Shown here: one piece after another, positions 5,725 through 8,568 of the stretch
Numbering within the stretch: the first letter of the stretch is position 1
How the letters are laid out: every line of letters begins with the position of its first letter
Origin: Thermoplasmata archaeon
GTDB lineage: Archaea; Thermoplasmatota; Thermoplasmata; Lutacidiplasmatales; UBA184
NCBI GenBank assembly: GCA_030043255.1
Contig: JASHYB010000040.1
Coordinates: 1 to 8,568, forward strand
Direction of reading: 5' to 3'
Length of the DNA stretch: 8,568 nt
The notes under the pieces: model-generated
Databases searched by the model: none
Told to the model about the DNA's origin: nothing
Seen by the model: the letters and a program-made list of their open reading frames with translations, nothing else
Made by a program: the position numbers and the translations under genes

Positions 5725-7125
5725 ATGGCGCCACGCAAGGTCGTGATTCTCGGGGCCGCCGGCCGGGATTTCCACAACTTCAACGTCCTGTACCGGGGTC
5801 ACCGGGAGGTCCGGGTCGTGGCGTTCACCGCCGCGCAGATCCCGGACATCGCCGGACGCACCTACCCGCGGGAGCTCGCCGGGCCCGGGTACCCGAAGGG
5901 GATCCCGATCCTCGCGGAGTCGGAGCTGGCCGAGCTGGTCCGACGAGAGGGCGTCGACGAGGTCCTGCTCGCCTACTCCGACCTTCCCCACCTCGAGGTG
6001 ATGCACAAGGCGTCGATCGCGCTCGCGGCCGGGGCGAGCTTCGCCCTTGCCGGGCCGAAGGCGACCCAGCTGCGCTCGACGCGACCGGTGGTCAGCGTCT
6101 GCGCGGTCCGCACGGGGGCCGGCAAGAGCCCGCTAACGAGGTTCGTCTCCCGGCGGCTCCGCGAGGCCGGTCGGCGCGTCGTGGTGGTCCGCCATCCCAT
6201 GCCGTACGGGGACCTGCGGCGTCAGGCGGTCCAGCGCTTCGCCACCGCCGAGGACCTCGACCGGGCGAACTGCACGATCGAAGAGCGGGAGGAGTACGAG
6301 CCCCACCTCGCCGAAGGGGTCGTGGTCTACGCCGGGGTCGACTACGAACGGATCCTGCGGGCCGCCGAGCGCGAGGCGGACATCGTCCTCTGGGACGGCG
6401 GCAACAACGACCTGCCGTTCTTCGTCTCGAACCTGCAGCTCGTGGTCGCCGACCCGCACCGGGCCGGCCACGAGCTCGCCTACTACCCCGGCGAGGCGAA
6501 CTTCCGTGCGGCGGACATCCTGGTCGTCAGCAAGACCGACTCGGCGCCCCCCGAGGGGCTCGCGACGGTGGAGGCGAACGCCCGGGCGGTCAACCCCCGG
6601 GCGGCGCTGGTCCGAGGGGCCCTGCGGATCCAGGCCGCGAATCCGGACCAGCTGCGGGGCCGTCGGGTGCTGGTGGTCGAGGACGGACCGACCCTGACGC
6701 ACGGGGGGATGGCGTTCGGCGCGGCGACGCTGCTCGCCCGGGCCTACGGCGCCGACATCGTGGACGCCCGCCGCAGCGCGCGGGGGTCGATCGCCGCGGT
6801 CTACGCCGCCTACCCTCACCTCGGCAGCGTCCTGCCGGCGATGGGCTACTCCGCCGGCCAGGTCGCCGAGCTGGAGGCGACGATCCGGGACTCGGAGGCG
6901 GAGATCGTGCTGGACGGCAGCCCCGTGAACCTCGCCCGGCTCGTGCACGTTCCGCAGCCGATCGTCAACGTGCGGTACGACTACGACGACCTGGGCGGGG
7001 CGCTCGACGCGCTCCTGCGCGCCTTCCTGGACCGGACCCCCGCGCGAGCTCGCCCGGCGGCGGCACGACGACGAGCGCCTGCGCGGGCCCCCCGCCGGCG
7101 CGCCGTCGCCCGGCGCCGACGCTAG
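5725..7125 (+). CDS. Cyclic 2,3-diphosphoglycerate synthetase-like predicted GTPase (COG2403 type)
   Basis: A protein of 466 residues as read. Members of this family are commonly annotated as cyclic 2,3-diphosphoglycerate synthase or as a predicted GTPase, a cytoplasmic P-loop enzyme. The N-terminal part is Rossmann-like (VVILGAAGRDFHNFNVLYRG, residues 6-25). The P-loop appears in the family's form AVRTGAGKS (127-135), followed by RFATAEDLDRANCTIEEREEYEPH (171-194), WDGGNND (223-229), VADPHRAGHELAYYPGE (241-257), an NKxD-like SKTD (269-272) and GPTLTHGGMAFGA (321-333). The core ends near residue 436. The remaining tail is almost only Arg, Ala and Pro and has atypical codon third positions, while another frame is strongly coding-like there, so a frameshift near 7037-7041 is likely. 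In hyperthermophilic methanogens the cyclic product is a protein-stabilising solute. Whether this homologue makes it, or has another NTP-dependent role, cannot be told here. The start is supported by a TATA-like box at leaderless spacing. Confidence 0.85.
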   Translation: MAPRKVVILGAAGRDFHNFNVLYRGHREVRVVAFTAAQIPDIAGRTYPRELAGPGYPKGIPILAESELAELVRREGVDEVLLAYSDLPHLEVMHKASIALAAGASFALAGPKATQLRSTRPVVSVCAVRTGAGKSPLTRFVSRRLREAGRRVVVVRHPMPYGDLRRQAVQRFATAEDLDRANCTIEEREEYEPHLAEGVVVYAGVDYERILRAAEREADIVLWDGGNNDLPFFVSNLQLVVADPHRAGHELAYYPGEANFRAADILVVSKTDSAPPEGLATVEANARAVNPRAALVRGALRIQAANPDQLRGRRVLVVEDGPTLTHGGMAFGAATLLARAYGADIVDARRSARGSIAAVYAAYPHLGSVLPAMGYSAGQVAELEATIRDSEAEIVLDGSPVNLARLVHVPQPIVNVRYDYDDLGGALDALLRAFLDRTPARARPAAARRRAPARAPRRRAVARRRR

Positions 7126-7221
7126 CTTCGGCGAGCCCCCGGCCCCCAACGGTACCACCGCCGGCAGGGAGGGCAACCTAGGTGGGGTCGGAACCGCACC
7201 GCTGCCGGCGCCCGGGTGGCA

Positions 7222-7240
7222 AGGCAACAAACGAAAGTGG
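7222..7240 (-). terminator. Possible T-rich terminator of the second exporter
   Basis: On the - strand this reads CCACTTTCGTTTGTTGCCT, with T clusters about 100 nt past the exporter's stop. Archaeal RNA polymerase stops at T-rich tracts, and this is the only such tract on that side. It is short and interrupted. Confidence 0.25.
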
Positions 7241-7250
7241 GCATATTTAA
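7231..7250. promoter_or_regulatory. Isolated TATA box with purine-rich flank, no clear gene
   Basis: CATATTTAA (7242-7250) is the strongest TATA-like element in the window. Upstream on the + strand it has a purine-rich ACGAAAGTGGG stretch that could serve as a BRE. Read on the other strand it is TTAAATATG, also a good box, so direction is ambiguous. Facing right, transcription would begin near 7272, at the first base of the nested stems described below and antisense to the 3' end of the exporter. Facing left, it would run antisense to the GTPase 3' end. No credible coding region follows in either direction. Confidence 0.45.
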
Positions 7251-7271
7251 TCATTCGGTAGTTTCCGATAT

Positions 7272-7338
7272 GCGGCGCTCAGGTCCGCTCCGCTGCCGGG
7301 AGGTATTGTGCGCCCCGGCAGCGTCGCCCACGCGCCGC
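7272..7338 (+). ncRNA. Candidate structured small RNA (or 3' UTR structure of the exporter)
   Basis: An outer 7-bp stem pairs GCGGCGC (7272-7278) with GCGCCGC (7332-7338). An inner perfect 10-bp stem pairs CGCTGCCGGG (7291-7300) with CCCGGCAGCG (7314-7323) around a 13-nt loop. The 5' base lies about 26 nt downstream of the TATA-like box at 7242-7250, the normal start distance. The length and 7-bp closing stem recall a tRNA, but there is no TPsiC-type sequence, D-arm or anticodon arm. The 3' edge abuts the exporter's TGA (7341-7339), so the same inverted repeats could equally be a stabilising structure in that gene's 3' UTR. Confidence 0.3.
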
Positions 7339-8568
7339 TCAGCCGGCGTCGTCGCCCGCCTGCGGGGCCGTCGGGACCGCCCGTCCCCGTAGCACGCTGG
7401 GCACGAGGGCCGCCAGGACCAGACCGGTCGAGACGAGGAAGATCGCGTGGATCGCCTGGAGGAACCGGGCCCCGAGCAGCGCGGGGGCCCCGACGATCGG
7501 CGCGCCCAGCAGGATCGACTGGATCTCCGAGCGGTTGAGCACGCCGGTCATGATCACCAGCGTGATCCCCAGGCTGACGGTCGTGCCGGCGTTGAGGAAC
7601 GTCACGCCGATGCCGCTCGCGACCCCCCGCCGGGTCGGCGGGGCCGCCGTCATCATCGCCGCCCGGTTCGGGCTCGCGAACAGGCCCATGCCCGAGCCGA
7701 CCAGCACCAGCGCGGGGGCGAGCTGCAGGAACGTGGCGCTCGCGCCGATCGTCGCCAGCCACAGGAAGCCGGCCGCGGAGCTGACCAGCCCGGCGACGAG
7801 GAACGGCCGGGGACCGTAGCGGTCGGAGAGCCAGCCGCTCACCGGGCCGAAGGTGGCGAGGGAGGCGGAGACCGGGATGAGGAACAGGCCGGCGGTCAGC
7901 GGGCTGAGGTAGCGCGGGGGCCCCTGGAGGTAGAAGACGAGGATGAAGACGAACGCGCCGCGCGCGAGCGCGTTCAGGAGCATCGCCAGCGCGCTCGCGG
8001 CGAACTGCCGATTTTTGAACAGCGCGAGGTCCAGCATCGGCGAGCGCTCGCGGAGCTCCAGCAGCACGAAGGCGACCAGCAGGACGCCGCCGAGGACGAC
8101 CAGCGCCACGGCGACGGGGTTCGAGACCTGGCCCAGCGGCCCGAGGGTGACGCCGAGCAGGATGAGCGACAGGCCCCCGGCGAAGACGACGTTGCCGACC
8201 CAGTCGATCGGCGCCGACCGCTCGGGCCGGGCCAGCTCGCGCAGGTCCGACCGCGCCCGGAGGGTGGCGACGATGCCGATGGGGACGTTGACGAAGAAGA
8301 TCCAGCGCCAGCCGATGGTCGAGGTGATCACGCCGCCGAGCACGAGGCCGGAGACCGCTCCGACCACGATCGAGACCTGATTGATCCCCAGGGCCCGGCC
8401 GCGCTCGTTCGGCGGGAAGGCGTCGGTGATGATCGCCGCCGAGTTCGAGAACAAAAACCCCGCCCCGACGGCCTGGACGAGCCGGAAGCCGACCAGCTCG
8501 AGGCCGGTCTGCGAGAGGCCGCAGAGCGCCGAGCCGACCGTGAAGACCGCGAAGCCCAGGACGTACAG
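7339..8568 (-). CDS. DHA2-type MFS drug exporter, C-terminal 409 residues (5' end outside window)
   Basis: The frame stays open from the window edge to the TGA at 7341-7339. The visible protein begins inside TM3 (LYVLGFAVFTVGSALCG) and continues with motif B in TM4 (RLVQAVGAGFLFSNSAAII). A PPNERGRALG loop follows, then the TM5 motif C region (VSIVVGAVSGLVLGG, lacking the usual proline) and GWRWIFFVNVPIG, which is highly characteristic of EmrB/QacA transporters. IDWVGNVVFAGGLSLILLG follows as the usual post-TM6 element, and a second motif-A-like loop reads GWLSDRYGPRP. About 12 membrane segments are visible, so the complete protein should have 14. A TTG at 8454 could be taken as a start but is internal, because the frame and homology continue upstream. 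The substrate is unknown. It is only distantly similar to the exporter at 832-2466, and no regulator is visible on this side. Confidence 0.9.
   Translation of the reverse strand: MYVLGFAVFTVGSALCGLSQTGLELVGFRLVQAVGAGFLFSNSAAIITDAFPPNERGRALGINQVSIVVGAVSGLVLGGVITSTIGWRWIFFVNVPIGIVATLRARSDLRELARPERSAPIDWVGNVVFAGGLSLILLGVTLGPLGQVSNPVAVALVVLGGVLLVAFVLLELRERSPMLDLALFKNRQFAASALAMLLNALARGAFVFILVFYLQGPPRYLSPLTAGLFLIPVSASLATFGPVSGWLSDRYGPRPFLVAGLVSSAAGFLWLATIGASATFLQLAPALVLVGSGMGLFASPNRAAMMTAAPPTRRGVASGIGVTFLNAGTTVSLGITLVIMTGVLNRSEIQSILLGAPIVGAPALLGARFLQAIHAIFLVSTGLVLAALVPSVLRGRAVPTAPQAGDDAG

Larger units (their letters stand above)
7037..7261 (+). other. Frameshifted continuation of the GTPase reading frame
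   Basis: Removing one C from the run at 7037-7041 turns the Arg/Ala tail into TPRELARRRHDDERLRG followed by a Gly/Pro/Ala-rich stretch. The shifted frame stays open to the TAG at 7259-7261. From 7041 to about 7170 nearly every third base of this frame is G or C, as in the rest of the gene, whereas the annotated frame has many codons ending in A or T (cga, gct, gca, cct). Coding character fades after about 7185, where the AT-rich promoter-like region begins, so the true C-terminus is uncertain. Either a sequencing or assembly indel or a natural frameshift could explain this. Confidence 0.45.

Noticed and set aside
5600..5734. Longer N-terminus of the propeller protein from the ATG at 5734
   Set aside because: It would put 45 charged residues before the signal peptide and overlap the divergent gene's start at the shared CCATGG. 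The GTG at 5599 fits better, though it is not proven.
2496..5783. 1095-residue open frame on the - strand, offset from the propeller frame
   Set aside because: It is an Arg/Gly-rich shadow of the repeat gene; the chosen frame has the signal peptide, regular repeats and domain signatures.
6133..7254. 373-residue open frame antisense to the GTPase gene
   Set aside because: It has shadow composition with no motifs, whereas the + strand frame has many conserved family motifs.
7272..7338. tRNA gene suggested by the length and 7-bp closing stem
   Set aside because: There is no T-loop consensus, D-arm or anticodon arm; the internal 10-bp stem does not fit a cloverleaf.
7270..7392. Short ORF (40 codons) starting at the ATG just after the isolated TATA-like box
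   Set aside because: The product is Arg/Pro/Ala-rich without motifs, it overlaps the exporter's 3' end in antisense, and it has no coding-like codon pattern.

Overview
This window is GC-rich (roughly 70%) and looks archaeal. The signs are TATA-type AT-rich boxes about 26-27 nt upstream of start codons that have almost no leader, Shine-Dalgarno use only at the internal gene of an operon, and a secreted protein built from a YVTN-like propeller followed by repeats with the signature VTFxExGLPxGTxW. I associate that repeat signature with Thermoplasmatota, including the high-GC uncultured soil and sediment lineages. The lineage is inferred from family resemblance; no rRNA marker is present.

Layout. 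(1) Positions 1-267 hold the 3' end of a + strand gene, probably with a thioredoxin-like fold. (2) Positions 300-2466 hold a two-gene + strand operon: a leaderless MarR-family repressor followed, with a 4-base ATGA overlap, by a 14-TM MFS drug exporter. A TATA-like box and a TCGTTAA-N12-TTAACGA dyad lie directly upstream. (3) Positions 2441-5599, on the - strand and converging with a 26-bp overlap on the exporter, encode a secreted protein of about 1052 residues. It has a signal peptide, about 16 propeller repeats of almost exactly 40 residues (a 120-nt DNA period), four beta-sandwich repeats and many N-glycosylation sequons. (4) A 125-bp divergent promoter region leads to 5725-7125 (+), a cyclic-2,3-diphosphoglycerate-synthetase-like predicted GTPase (COG2403 type). 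Its last 27 codons look like the product of a frameshift. (5) A 213-bp intergenic stretch (7126-7338) holds an isolated TATA-like box and nested stems that may be a small RNA or the 3' UTR of the next gene. (6) Positions 7339-8568 (-) hold the 3' portion of a second DHA2-type MFS exporter, cut by the window edge.

How the genes fit together: only the marR-MFS pair shows clear functional coupling, as a locally autoregulated efflux unit. The two exporters are only distantly similar and are not adjacent, so they do not look like a recent duplication. The propeller protein and the GTPase share a divergent promoter region, but nothing else links them. I see no insertion sequence, CRISPR array, rRNA or recognisable tRNA. 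The least explained elements are the large repeat protein, the probable frameshift at the end of the GTPase gene, and the promoter plus nested-stem element near 7243-7338.
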